From NCBI GenBank assembly GCA_031178565.1, contig JAPSIU010000108.1, positions 1 to 8,836 of the forward strand: a stretch of DNA of 8,836 nucleotides. The letters are read 5' to 3'. This document shows, in pieces, positions 1-5,878 of the stretch (its first letter is position 1; each line of letters opens with the position of its first letter). The notes under the pieces were generated by a model that had not been told where the DNA came from, ran no database searches, and saw only the letters and a program-made list of their open reading frames with translations. Source of the stretch: Leucobacter sp. GTDB lineage: Bacteria > Actinomycetota > Actinomycetes > Actinomycetales > Microbacteriaceae. A program made the translations under genes and the position numbers.

Positions 1-612
1 CGCATCGATGGCGTAACTCAGCGGCAGCCAATCGGAGATCGCCGTCAGCACGTCCGGCATCCGGTCCCGCGGCATGAACAGTCCGCCGAGGATGATCTGC
101 GGGAACACGACCACGGGCATGAACTGCACCGCCTGGAACTCGGTGCGCGCGAAGGCGCTCGCGAGCAGGCCGAGCGCCGTGCCGAGCAGCGCGTCGAGCA
201 CGGCGACCAGACCCAGTTGCCACAGGGGCCCGTCGACCGCGAGGCCGCACACGAGCACGGCGAACGCGACCGTCACGGTCGCCTGCAGCACCGCCATCAG
301 GCCGAACGCGAGCCCGTACCCGACGATGAAATCGCCCCGGCCGAGCGGCGTCGTCATGAGGCGCTCGAGAGTACCGGAGCGGCGCTCCCGCAGGGTCGTC
401 ACCGAGGTGATGAGGAACATCACGATGAACGGGAAGAGCGCGAGGATCGGTCCCCCATAGCGGTCGAACACCCCCTCCTGGTCGCTGAAGAGCCAGGAGA
501 AGAGCCCGACCAGCAGACTCGGCGCGACGAGCATGAGCGCGATCGAGCGCGGGTCGTGCGCGAGTTGGCGCAGCACGCGGCCGGCGACGGCCGCGGTCCG
601 GATCGGGGTCAT
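1..612 (-). CDS. ABC-2 type transporter permease (partial, C-terminus beyond left edge)
   Basis: Membrane subunit of an ABC-2 family exporter, expected to sit in the cytoplasmic membrane and work with the ATPase encoded just upstream. The first 204 residues are visible and remain open at the left edge. A hydrophobic segment near residues 24-42 is followed by a second one that leads into a cytoplasmic stretch with RERRSGTLERL and TTPLGRGDF. That is the coupling region typical of DrrB/NodJ-like permeases. Further hydrophobic segments follow, then the motif PLSYAIDA, a family landmark close to the last membrane spans. The start ATG overlaps the ATPase stop in an ATGA arrangement, so the two are translationally coupled and co-transcribed. 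The substrate cannot be read from the sequence; drug, lipid or polymer export are all possible. Confidence 0.9.
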   Translation of the reverse strand, partial: MTPIRTAAVAGRVLRQLAHDPRSIALMLVAPSLLVGLFSWLFSDQEGVFDRYGGPILALFPFIVMFLITSVTTLRERRSGTLERLMTTPLGRGDFIVGYGLAFGLMAVLQATVTVAFAVLVCGLAVDGPLWQLGLVAVLDALLGTALGLLASAFARTEFQAVQFMPVVVFPQIILGGLFMPRDRMPDVLTAISDWLPLSYAIDA

Positions 613-1376
613 CGCGCCTCACCTCCACCGGCATGCCGCCCGCCGTGCGGCGCGGGGTGCTCGCCCCGGGCCTCGATCATCGCGAGGAACGCCGCCTCGG
701 GATCGGTCGTCCCGGTCTCGGCGAGGAGCCGACTCGGGGTCGTGTCGGCCACGATCACGCCATCGCGGAGCAGCAGCAGCCGGTCGCAGCGCAGCGCCTC
801 GTCCATGACGTGGCTGCTCACGATCAGAGCGGCGCCGCCCCGGGCAAGGCGCGCGAAGAGGCCCCACAGCTCGGCGCGGAGCACGGGATCGAGGCCCACC
901 GTCGGTTCGTCGAGCACGATCAGCTCCGGCGAACCGAGCAGCGCGACGGCGAGCGACACGCGGTTGCGCTGCCCTCCGCTGAGCGATTCCACGCGCCGCC
1001 CGGCCTCGGACGCGAGGCCGACGAGATCCATCACCCGCTCTGCATCCTCGCGCGGAGCCCCGAGCGCCCGGGCGAAGAAGCGGAGGTTCTGCGCGACGGT
1101 GAGGTCGTCGTAGACGGAGGCCGCCTGCGTCGCGTAGGAGACGCGCCGGCGCAGCGCACGCGATCCCGCGGGAAGGCCGAGTACGCGCACGTCGCCCCGG
1201 ACCCCGGCCTGCGCCCCCACGAGGGCGCGCAGCAGCGTCGTCTTGCCGCATCCCGACGGCCCGAGCACGCCGGTGACCCGACCCGCGGCGACCTCGAGAT
1301 CGAGCCCCTCGAATACCGGGCGGCCTCCGCGCCGCACGTGCAGCCCGGACACCTCCACGGCAACCTCACTCATCAT
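609..1376 (-). CDS. ABC transporter ATP-binding protein
   Basis: Nucleotide-binding subunit of the ABC-2 exporter; it hydrolyses ATP on the cytoplasmic face to power the permease encoded downstream. The 255-residue protein has every motif: Walker A GPSGCGKT (39-46), Q-loop Gln84, signature LSGGQ (132-136), Walker B LIVLDE (152-157) and H-loop His189 in SSHVMDEA. The C-terminal tail after about residue 235 is Gly/His/Arg-rich and probably disordered. An in-frame reading extends far upstream on the minus strand, but it has no family similarity. I place the start at the ATGATG at 1376/1373, directly after a strong promoter whose predicted transcription start is the A of the first ATG. No Shine-Dalgarno is present, consistent with a leaderless mRNA. 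The second ATG, 3 nt later, is an alternative start. Confidence 0.95.
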   Translation of the reverse strand: MMSEVAVEVSGLHVRRGGRPVFEGLDLEVAAGRVTGVLGPSGCGKTTLLRALVGAQAGVRGDVRVLGLPAGSRALRRRVSYATQAASVYDDLTVAQNLRFFARALGAPREDAERVMDLVGLASEAGRRVESLSGGQRNRVSLAVALLGSPELIVLDEPTVGLDPVLRAELWGLFARLARGGAALIVSSHVMDEALRCDRLLLLRDGVIVADTTPSRLLAETGTTDPEAAFLAMIEARGEHPAPHGGRHAGGGEAR

Positions 1377-1411
1377 GTAATGAATGTATGTCGCGGCGGC
1401 GCGGATGTCAG
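1374..1411 (-). promoter_or_regulatory. Promoter of the ABC exporter operon, leaderless
   Basis: On the minus strand a -35 box CTGACA (1411-1406; 5 of 6 bases match TTGACA) is followed after exactly 17 bp by a -10 box TACATT (1388-1383). The A of the first ATG (1376) is the seventh base after the -10 box, the usual transcription start position. The transcript would therefore begin at the start codon with no 5' untranslated region. The AT-rich patch 1377-1391 stands out sharply from its GC-rich surroundings and holds a direct repeat of ATGTA on the plus strand (1376-1380 approximately, and 1384-1388), which could also be a regulator site. Confidence 0.7.
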
Positions 1412-1471
1412 CATCCCCGCGAGCTGCGCGGCGACCGGATCGGCCCGGAGCTCGGCGTCGGGCACGGGGAT

Positions 1472-1496
1472 CCCGGCGCCGGCGCACATCGCCGGG
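1472..1496 (+). other. GC-rich hairpin just upstream of the methyltransferase ribosome binding site
   Basis: CCCGGCG (1472-1478) and CGCCGGG (1490-1496) are perfect 7-bp inverted arms around an 11-nt loop. The right arm ends one base before the purine-rich GGGAGA (1498-1503). In an mRNA this stem would lie in the 5' leader beside the Shine-Dalgarno sequence. Such stems also arise by chance in DNA this GC-rich, so a regulatory role is only a possibility. Confidence 0.3.
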
Positions 1497-1512
1497 TGGG
1501 AGAATGGTCCGC

Positions 1513-2841
1513 ATGGCAGAACACGCGAACCCCAGCTCCGCTCCCCTCGCAGTCGGAGACGAGGTCGAGCTCGAGATCACCGGCATCGCCCACGGCGGGG
1601 TCAGCATCGCGCGACACGAGGGCAGGGTCGTCTTCGTGGCCGACGCGATTCCCGGCGAACGCGTGCGCGCCCGGGTGACCGAGGCTCGGAAGAAGTCGTT
1701 CGCGCGCGCAGCCGCGACGGAGGTGCTCGACGCCTCATCGGATCGGCGCGAGCACTTCTGGACCGAGGCCGCGCTGGATCGGGACCCCGAGGATCGGGCG
1801 GGGGGCGCCGAGTTCGGGCACATCGCCCTCGAGCGGCAGCGCGCGCTCAAGGCGGAGGTGCTCACCGACGCGATGCGACGCTTCGGCGGCGTCGAGTTCG
1901 CGGCGGAGGAGGGCGACGACCTCGAGGGCGCGCTCGCCGACCTGGTGGAGCCGGCACCGGGCGACGAGGAAGCGAACGGCCTCGGCTACCGCACTCGCGT
2001 GCGCCTGCACGTCGATCCCGAGACGGGCGTCGTCGGCCCCTACGCCGCGCGCAGCCGGCGTGTGGTCCCGGTGGCCTCGCTGCCCCTCGCGACCGAGGGC
2101 GTCAACCGGATCGCCCCCCTCGCCGATCCCGTGCCCGGCGCTCGGACGGTCGACCTCATCGATCCCTCCGAAGACGATCCGCGCATGCTCATCACCGCTC
2201 TCGGCGAGAAGAAGCGGGCGGGTGAGAACGACGCGATCCGCGAGCTCGTCGAGGATCGCGGCTTCCTCGTACGCGCCGGAGGTTTCTGGCAGGTGCACCG
2301 GGAGGCGCCCGCGATCCTGTTCACCGCGGTGCGCGACGCGATCGACGGGCTGCTCGAGGACGGACGCTTCGATCCCGCGGCCGCGAACCTCGATCTCTAC
2401 GGCGGCGCCGGTCTGCTCGCGGCCGCGATGGCGGAGGCCGCGGGTCCGGGGCTGAAGGTCACAACCGTCGAGGCCGACGCCGGAGCCACGGACGACGCGG
2501 CGGAGAACCTCTCGCAGCTCGTGGGAGCGCTCGCGGTCACGGCCCGCGTGGATCGGCACCTCGCGGATCTCCTCAGGGCGTCGGGGCCGGTGCGAGACCG
2601 GGTCGGCCGCGGAACGGTGGTGCTGGATCCGCCGCGATCGGGCGCGGGCGGGGACGTCATCGCGCAGCTTGCCGAGCTCTCCCCGGCGAACGTCGTCTAC
2701 GTGGCGTGCGATCCGGTCGCGCTCGCCCGCGACACGAAGTCGCTTCGGGAGGCCGGCTACGACCTGACAGGGCTCCGCGCCTTCGACATCTTCCCGCACA
2801 CGCACCACTTCGAGTCCCTCGCGGTGTTCCAGCGCGACTGA
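1513..2841 (+). CDS. TRAM-domain class I SAM-dependent RNA methyltransferase (TrmA/RlmD family, no Fe-S cysteines)
   Basis: Predicted to methylate C5 of a uridine in rRNA or tRNA, using S-adenosylmethionine and a cysteine nucleophile. The 442-residue protein has a TRAM RNA-binding domain (about 13-71), a central region, then a Rossmann methyltransferase domain. SAM motif NLDLYGGAG spans 292-300, DPPRSG is at 372-377, the nucleophile Cys399 lies in YVACDP, and the general base Glu434 lies in the ending PHTHHFES. Cys399 is the only cysteine in the protein, so the 4Fe-4S cluster of E. coli RlmD is absent; related actinobacterial proteins also lack it, as far as I recall. I chose ATG 1513 because GGGAGA (1498-1503) lies 9 nt upstream. 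An in-frame ATG at 1504 is too close to that site, and longer upstream readings show no family similarity. Whether the target is rRNA or tRNA cannot be told. Confidence 0.92.
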   Translation: MAEHANPSSAPLAVGDEVELEITGIAHGGVSIARHEGRVVFVADAIPGERVRARVTEARKKSFARAAATEVLDASSDRREHFWTEAALDRDPEDRAGGAEFGHIALERQRALKAEVLTDAMRRFGGVEFAAEEGDDLEGALADLVEPAPGDEEANGLGYRTRVRLHVDPETGVVGPYAARSRRVVPVASLPLATEGVNRIAPLADPVPGARTVDLIDPSEDDPRMLITALGEKKRAGENDAIRELVEDRGFLVRAGGFWQVHREAPAILFTAVRDAIDGLLEDGRFDPAAANLDLYGGAGLLAAAMAEAAGPGLKVTTVEADAGATDDAAENLSQLVGALAVTARVDRHLADLLRASGPVRDRVGRGTVVLDPPRSGAGGDVIAQLAELSPANVVYVACDPVALARDTKSLREAGYDLTGLRAFDIFPHTHHFESLAVFQRD

Positions 2842-2847
2842 GCCCGA

Positions 2848-2872
2848 CTGAACGGGCGGGCCGCGCGTTCAG
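2848..2872. terminator. Inverted repeat between convergent genes, candidate bidirectional terminator
   Basis: Perfect 7-bp arms CTGAACG (2848-2854) and CGTTCAG (2866-2872) flank an 11-nt GC-rich loop, which itself contains GCGG/CCGC. The repeat fills the 27-bp gap between the methyltransferase stop (2841) and the stop of the oppositely oriented racemase-like gene (2869-2871), overlapping the latter. Position and symmetry fit a two-way terminator. Neither strand has a T-run after the stem, so classical intrinsic termination is not shown. Confidence 0.5.
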
Positions 2873-3900
2873 CGGAGCACGAAGCCCGGCACCAGGGTGT
2901 CCTGGGGGTCCACGACGAAGGAGTGGCTCCCGGTCTCGTGCGCGGTGCCGGCGACCACCGGAACGACCGCCTCGTAGCCGCCCACCTCCAGCGTCTCCGC
3001 CACCCGGCCGAGGAATCGGGATCCGACGATCGAGTCGTGCGTCAGCACTCCCCCGGGCCGCAGCACCCCCTGCGCGGCGAGCATCGCGATCCGGGAGCAG
3101 GTCCCGGATCCGCAGGGCGAGCGGTCGACCTGGCCGTCGGCGAAGATCGTGACATTGCGCTGGTGCGGATTGCCCGCTCCGTCCGATCCGAGGTCGTCGT
3201 AGAGGATGGTGCCGTAGATCCCGCTCAGGCGGTCGTCGAAGGGGTGCTTCGCGTATGCCGTGTCGTTGAGCAGCCACTTGATCTCGCGGCCGACCGCGAT
3301 GAGGTCGGTCACGTGCTCCGGGACGACCTCGAGGCCCAGGTCCCGCGCCCGCACGTGGGCGTAGACGGCCCCGCCGAAGCCGATGTCGGCGCGCACGGTT
3401 CCGCGCGACGTCCGCACCTCGACGCCCTCCGCGAGCGCGTAGCTCGGCACGTTCACGAACTCGATCTCCGAGATCTCACCCGTCTCGCCGTCCGTGCGGA
3501 CCCGCGCGGTGACGCGCCCGGACGGCACGTCGACCCGGACATCGGTCACGCCGGACGGGTCCCGCTCGACGAGCCCCGTCTCGACGGCCCACGCTCCGAG
3601 AGCGATGGTGCCGTGCCCGCACGCCGTCGAGAAGCCGTCCTTGTGCCAGAACAGCACCCCGAAGTGGGCTCCCTCGTCGTCGGGCGGAGTGATGAAGCCC
3701 CCGTACATGTCGGCGTGACCGCGCGGTTCGAAGCACAGGAGCCGGCGCAGACCGTCCGCCGAGTCGTCCCCGATGGCCCGCACGCGACGATCCGGGACGT
3801 CGTGCCCGGGAAGCGGGACGGGCGGATCGGGCACGATGCGGAACGGCTCCCCGCCCGTGTGGTAGTCGGTCGTCGAGACGATGGGGCGATTCCCGGCCAT
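2869..3900 (-). CDS. Proline racemase superfamily enzyme (hydroxyproline epimerase / 3-hydroxyproline dehydratase type), Cys/Cys active site
   Basis: Cytoplasmic, cofactor-independent enzyme acting on proline or hydroxyproline. The 343-residue length is usual for the family. The opening STTDYHTGGEP, the FEPRGHADMYG stretch (58-67) and the first catalytic motif STACGHGTIALG with Cys94 are present. The second motif DRSPCGSGT carries Cys263, with another Cys at 268. The general sequence, including the FEPRGH/DMYG block, resembles trans-3-hydroxy-L-proline dehydratases such as human L3HYPDH. Those enzymes replace one catalytic Cys by Thr or Ser. Here both are Cys, the arrangement of proline racemases and 4-hydroxyproline 2-epimerases. 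The reaction is thus epimerisation/racemisation by residues, dehydration by resemblance. No other hydroxyproline catabolic gene is in view. The start is fixed by AGAAAGGTG 6-7 nt upstream of the ATG. Confidence 0.93.
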   Translation of the reverse strand: MAGNRPIVSTTDYHTGGEPFRIVPDPPVPLPGHDVPDRRVRAIGDDSADGLRRLLCFEPRGHADMYGGFITPPDDEGAHFGVLFWHKDGFSTACGHGTIALGAWAVETGLVERDPSGVTDVRVDVPSGRVTARVRTDGETGEISEIEFVNVPSYALAEGVEVRTSRGTVRADIGFGGAVYAHVRARDLGLEVVPEHVTDLIAVGREIKWLLNDTAYAKHPFDDRLSGIYGTILYDDLGSDGAGNPHQRNVTIFADGQVDRSPCGSGTCSRIAMLAAQGVLRPGGVLTHDSIVGSRFLGRVAETLEVGGYEAVVPVVAGTAHETGSHSFVVDPQDTLVPGFVLR

Positions 3901-3904
3901 GGAT

Positions 3905-3913
3905 CACCTTTCT
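3905..3913 (-). promoter_or_regulatory. Strong Shine-Dalgarno of the racemase-like gene
   Basis: The minus strand reads AGAAAGGTG here, with AAGG 6 nt before the ATG at 3900. It is the best ribosome binding site in the window and decides this start over an upstream in-frame alternative in another frame. A palindrome TGCA-C-TGCA (3913-3921) abuts it and could be an operator, though it is short. Confidence 0.75.
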
Positions 3914-3944
3914 GCACTGCATCGGCGCACTCCGGCGCGCGCGT

Positions 3945-3963
3945 CTCCTCCGTCGGACGGGAG
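3945..3963 (-). terminator. Imperfect hairpin after the cupredoxin gene
   Basis: CCGTC (3950-3954) and GACGG (3956-3960) pair around one base. CTC (3945-3947) and GAG (3961-3963) extend the stem past a 2-nt bulge. It lies about 10 nt beyond the cupredoxin stop codon in the direction of transcription. No T-run follows, so termination is weakly supported; it may simply be structure in the leader of the racemase-like gene. Confidence 0.25.
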
Positions 3964-3977
3964 TAGACGTAATCTAC
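3963..3977. promoter_or_regulatory. Palindrome GTAGA-N5-TCTAC upstream of the racemase-like gene
   Basis: A perfect 5+5 inverted repeat with 5-bp spacer in a rare AT-rich spot. It overlaps the cupredoxin stop codon (3974-3976) and sits about 65 bp before the racemase-like ATG. On the minus strand it includes TAGATT (3976-3971), a possible -10 box, so a repressor bound here could control that gene. No convincing -35 box accompanies it. Confidence 0.3.
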
Positions 3978-4363
3978 CGGAGCGCGCGGCGCACCCGCAC
4001 CACGCCGCGCATCTCGGGGTGGATCGAGCAGAGGTAAGGGAACTCGCCCTCCTCTGCGAAGAGGTGCGTGTAGCTCCCCTCGCGCATGAGCTCGCTCACG
4101 AACCTGCGATCCTCGGAGACGACGTCGTGCTCGGCCGGTCCCTCGAACTCCCAGCGCACGGCTTCGCCCGGCGCGATCTCGACCTCGGGCGGATCGTAGG
4201 CATTGTCGTACGCGCGCACGGTCGCCGCGACCGGTGCGTCCTCGTCGGAGAGCACCGGTTCGGGTGCGCCCGGCGCGCAGCCCGCGACGCCCGCCGTCGC
4301 GCCGAGGCCGAGCAGCCCGAGCACGCCTCCGATCGCGTCGCGACGCGAGATCCCGTTGCGCAT
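3974..4363 (-). CDS. Exported blue-copper (cupredoxin) lipoprotein
   Basis: Small type 1 copper protein anchored on the outer face of the cytoplasmic membrane, probably a one-electron carrier or copper handler. The 129-residue precursor begins with twin arginines (SRRDA, Arg7-Arg8) and a hydrophobic Gly/Leu/Ala stretch. A lipobox VAGC follows with Cys29 as the lipidation site, so Tat export and lipoprotein maturation are likely. The mature part is one plastocyanin/amicyanin-like fold. Copper ligands are visible as His79, Cys112, His115 and Met118. The closing CSIHPEM has the short C-x2-H-x2-M spacing of amicyanin rather than the C-x2-H-x4-M of plastocyanin. The gene starts 13 nt after the quinone reductase stop and is surely in its operon. 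No clear Shine-Dalgarno precedes it, so it may depend on translation of the gene before it. The redox partner is unknown. Confidence 0.9.
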   Translation of the reverse strand: MRNGISRRDAIGGVLGLLGLGATAGVAGCAPGAPEPVLSDEDAPVAATVRAYDNAYDPPEVEIAPGEAVRWEFEGPAEHDVVSEDRRFVSELMREGSYTHLFAEEGEFPYLCSIHPEMRGVVRVRRALR

Positions 4364-4376
4364 GGGCGCCGCCGGA

Positions 4377-5816
4377 TCAGTGCCGGTGCAGGGCTCGAGC
4401 GGCGTCGGTGATCGCCCCCGTCATCGACGGGTAGACCGCGAACGCCGAGGCGACCTGGTCGACCGTGAGCCGGTGCTCGACGGCGAGCGCGAGCGGGAAG
4501 ATGAGCTCGCTCGCGCGGTGCGCGACGATCACCCCGCCGACCACGGTGCCCGAGGCCTTCCACGCGAACAGCTTCACGAAGCCGTCGGTGAACCCGATCA
4601 TCTTCGCGCGGGGGTTCACGCTGAGCGGGATCGTGTGCTCGATCGCCTTCGCCACGTCGGTGGCCTCGGCCAGGCTGTGCGCGTTCCAGCCGACCGTCGC
4701 GATCTCGGGGTAGGTGAACACGTTCGCCGCCACGTTGCGCAGATCGATCGGACGCACGAAGTCGCCGAGCGCGTGCATGATCGCCGTGCGGCCCTGCATG
4801 GCGGCCACCGAGGCGAGCGGATAGAAGTCGGTGCAGTCGCCCGCGGCGTAGATCGAGGGGACCGCGGTGCGAGCGACCTTGTTGACGCGGATGTGGCCGC
4901 TCTCGGTGAGTGCGACGCCCGCCTTCTCGAGGCCGAGGTCGGTCGTGTTCGGGATCGATCCGACGGCCATGAGGCAGTGGGATCCCTCGACCGTGCGGCC
5001 GTCCTCGAGGGTGACGAGGACGCCGTTCTCCGTGCGCTGCACCGACTCGGCGCGGGACTTCGACATGACGTGCATGCCGAGCCGGGTGAACTCGCGCTCG
5101 ATGACCGCGGCCGCGTCGGGATCCTCGCCCGGCAGCACCTGCTCGCGGCTCGACACGAGGGTGACCTCCGCGCCGAGGGTGCGATAGGCGTTCGCGAACT
5201 CGGCGCCCGTCACGCCCGAGCCGACGACCACGAGGTGCTCGGGAATCGCCGGGAGGTCGTACAGCTGCTTCCAGGTGAGGATCCGCTCGCCGTCGGGCTT
5301 CGCCGAGTCGAGCTCGCGGGGACTCGCGCCGACCGAGACCACGATGGTGTCGGCCTCGATGCGGTCGAAGTCGGTCCCCTCGTTGCCCGCGGCGGTCGAG
5401 ACGAGCACGGCGTTGGGGCCGTCGAGACGCCCCTCGCCCTGCACGATCCGCACGCCGGCGTCCTCGAGGCTGCGGAGCATGTCGACCGACTGCGCTCCCG
5501 CCATCGCGAGCAGTCGCTTGTTCACCGCGGCGAGGTTGACGGCGATCTCGGGGCGCACCGGCTTGCCGTCTCCTCCGGGAACGAAGGCCTGCACCCCGAG
5601 CCTGCCGGAGTCCCTCACGGCCTGCACGGCGCCCGCGGTCGCGATGAGGCTCTTCGAGGGCACCACGTCGGTGAGAACGGCTGCACCGCCGACCCCCGCG
5701 CGCTCGATCAGCGTGACCTCGGCTCCGAGCTGGGCACCCGCGAGCGCCGCCTCGTATCCGCCCGGTCCGCCGCCGAGAACCGCGATCCGGTGCTTCCGTT
5801 CATACGCTTTCGCCAT
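4377..5816 (-). CDS. lpdA: NAD(P)H:quinone reductase of the LpdA type (flavoprotein, no redox disulfide)
   Basis: FAD enzyme of the pyridine nucleotide-disulfide oxidoreductase family that resembles lipoamide dehydrogenase but should not act on lipoamide. The 479 residues show the N-terminal FAD site GGGPGGYEAA (15-24), NAD(P)-binding GSGVTGAE (199-206), second FAD motif AAGDCTD (324-330) and a C-terminal dimerisation domain (about 360-479). Where true lipoamide dehydrogenases have the CLNVGC disulfide, this protein reads AVLTDV (46-51), with both Cys lost. The C-terminal His-Glu dyad (HPTLSE) is replaced by YPSMTG (462-467). These losses match Mycobacterium tuberculosis LpdA (Rv3303c), described as an NAD(P)H:quinone reductase, which as I recall keeps one Cys here. 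The symbol follows that protein, not E. coli lpdA. It is first in an operon with the cupredoxin gene. There is no Shine-Dalgarno and the start looks leaderless. Confidence 0.92.
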   Translation of the reverse strand: MAKAYERKHRIAVLGGGPGGYEAALAGAQLGAEVTLIERAGVGGAAVLTDVVPSKSLIATAGAVQAVRDSGRLGVQAFVPGGDGKPVRPEIAVNLAAVNKRLLAMAGAQSVDMLRSLEDAGVRIVQGEGRLDGPNAVLVSTAAGNEGTDFDRIEADTIVVSVGASPRELDSAKPDGERILTWKQLYDLPAIPEHLVVVGSGVTGAEFANAYRTLGAEVTLVSSREQVLPGEDPDAAAVIEREFTRLGMHVMSKSRAESVQRTENGVLVTLEDGRTVEGSHCLMAVGSIPNTTDLGLEKAGVALTESGHIRVNKVARTAVPSIYAAGDCTDFYPLASVAAMQGRTAIMHALGDFVRPIDLRNVAANVFTYPEIATVGWNAHSLAEATDVAKAIEHTIPLSVNPRAKMIGFTDGFVKLFAWKASGTVVGGVIVAHRASELIFPLALAVEHRLTVDQVASAFAVYPSMTGAITDAARALHRH

Positions 5817-5822
5817 GGACTC

Positions 5823-5828
5823 AGTCTA
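5823..5828 (-). promoter_or_regulatory. -10 box of the quinone reductase operon, leaderless
   Basis: The minus strand reads TAGACT here, and the A of the lpdA-type ATG (5816) is the seventh base after it, the normal transcription start distance. No good -35 hexamer is found 16-18 bp upstream. Instead that zone holds the palindrome at 5845-5857. The lack of any Shine-Dalgarno supports a leaderless mRNA. Confidence 0.5.
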
Positions 5829-5844
5829 GGGTCTGCGCAGCGCG

Positions 5845-5857
5845 GCGGGGACCCCGC
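5845..5857. repeat. Palindrome GCGGGG-A-CCCCGC
   Basis: A perfect 6+6 inverted repeat around a single base, in the 62-bp gap between the SIP-like gene's stop and the quinone reductase start. It lies where the -35 region of the quinone reductase promoter should be, so it could be an operator. It is also 22 nt past the SIP-like stop and could be part of a GC hairpin ending that transcript. GC-rich palindromes are common by chance here. Confidence 0.3.
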
Positions 5858-5878
5858 GGAAGCCGGGAAGCCGGTGGG

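Noticed and set aside
1377..1865. N-terminal extension of the ATPase reading frame (about 160 residues)
   Set aside because: The extension lies antisense to the methyltransferase coding region, lacks any ABC similarity, and a strong promoter sits right at the internal ATGATG.
4377..5816. Annotation as dihydrolipoamide dehydrogenase (E3)
   Set aside because: Both active-site cysteines and the C-terminal His-Glu dyad are missing, so E3 chemistry is not possible.
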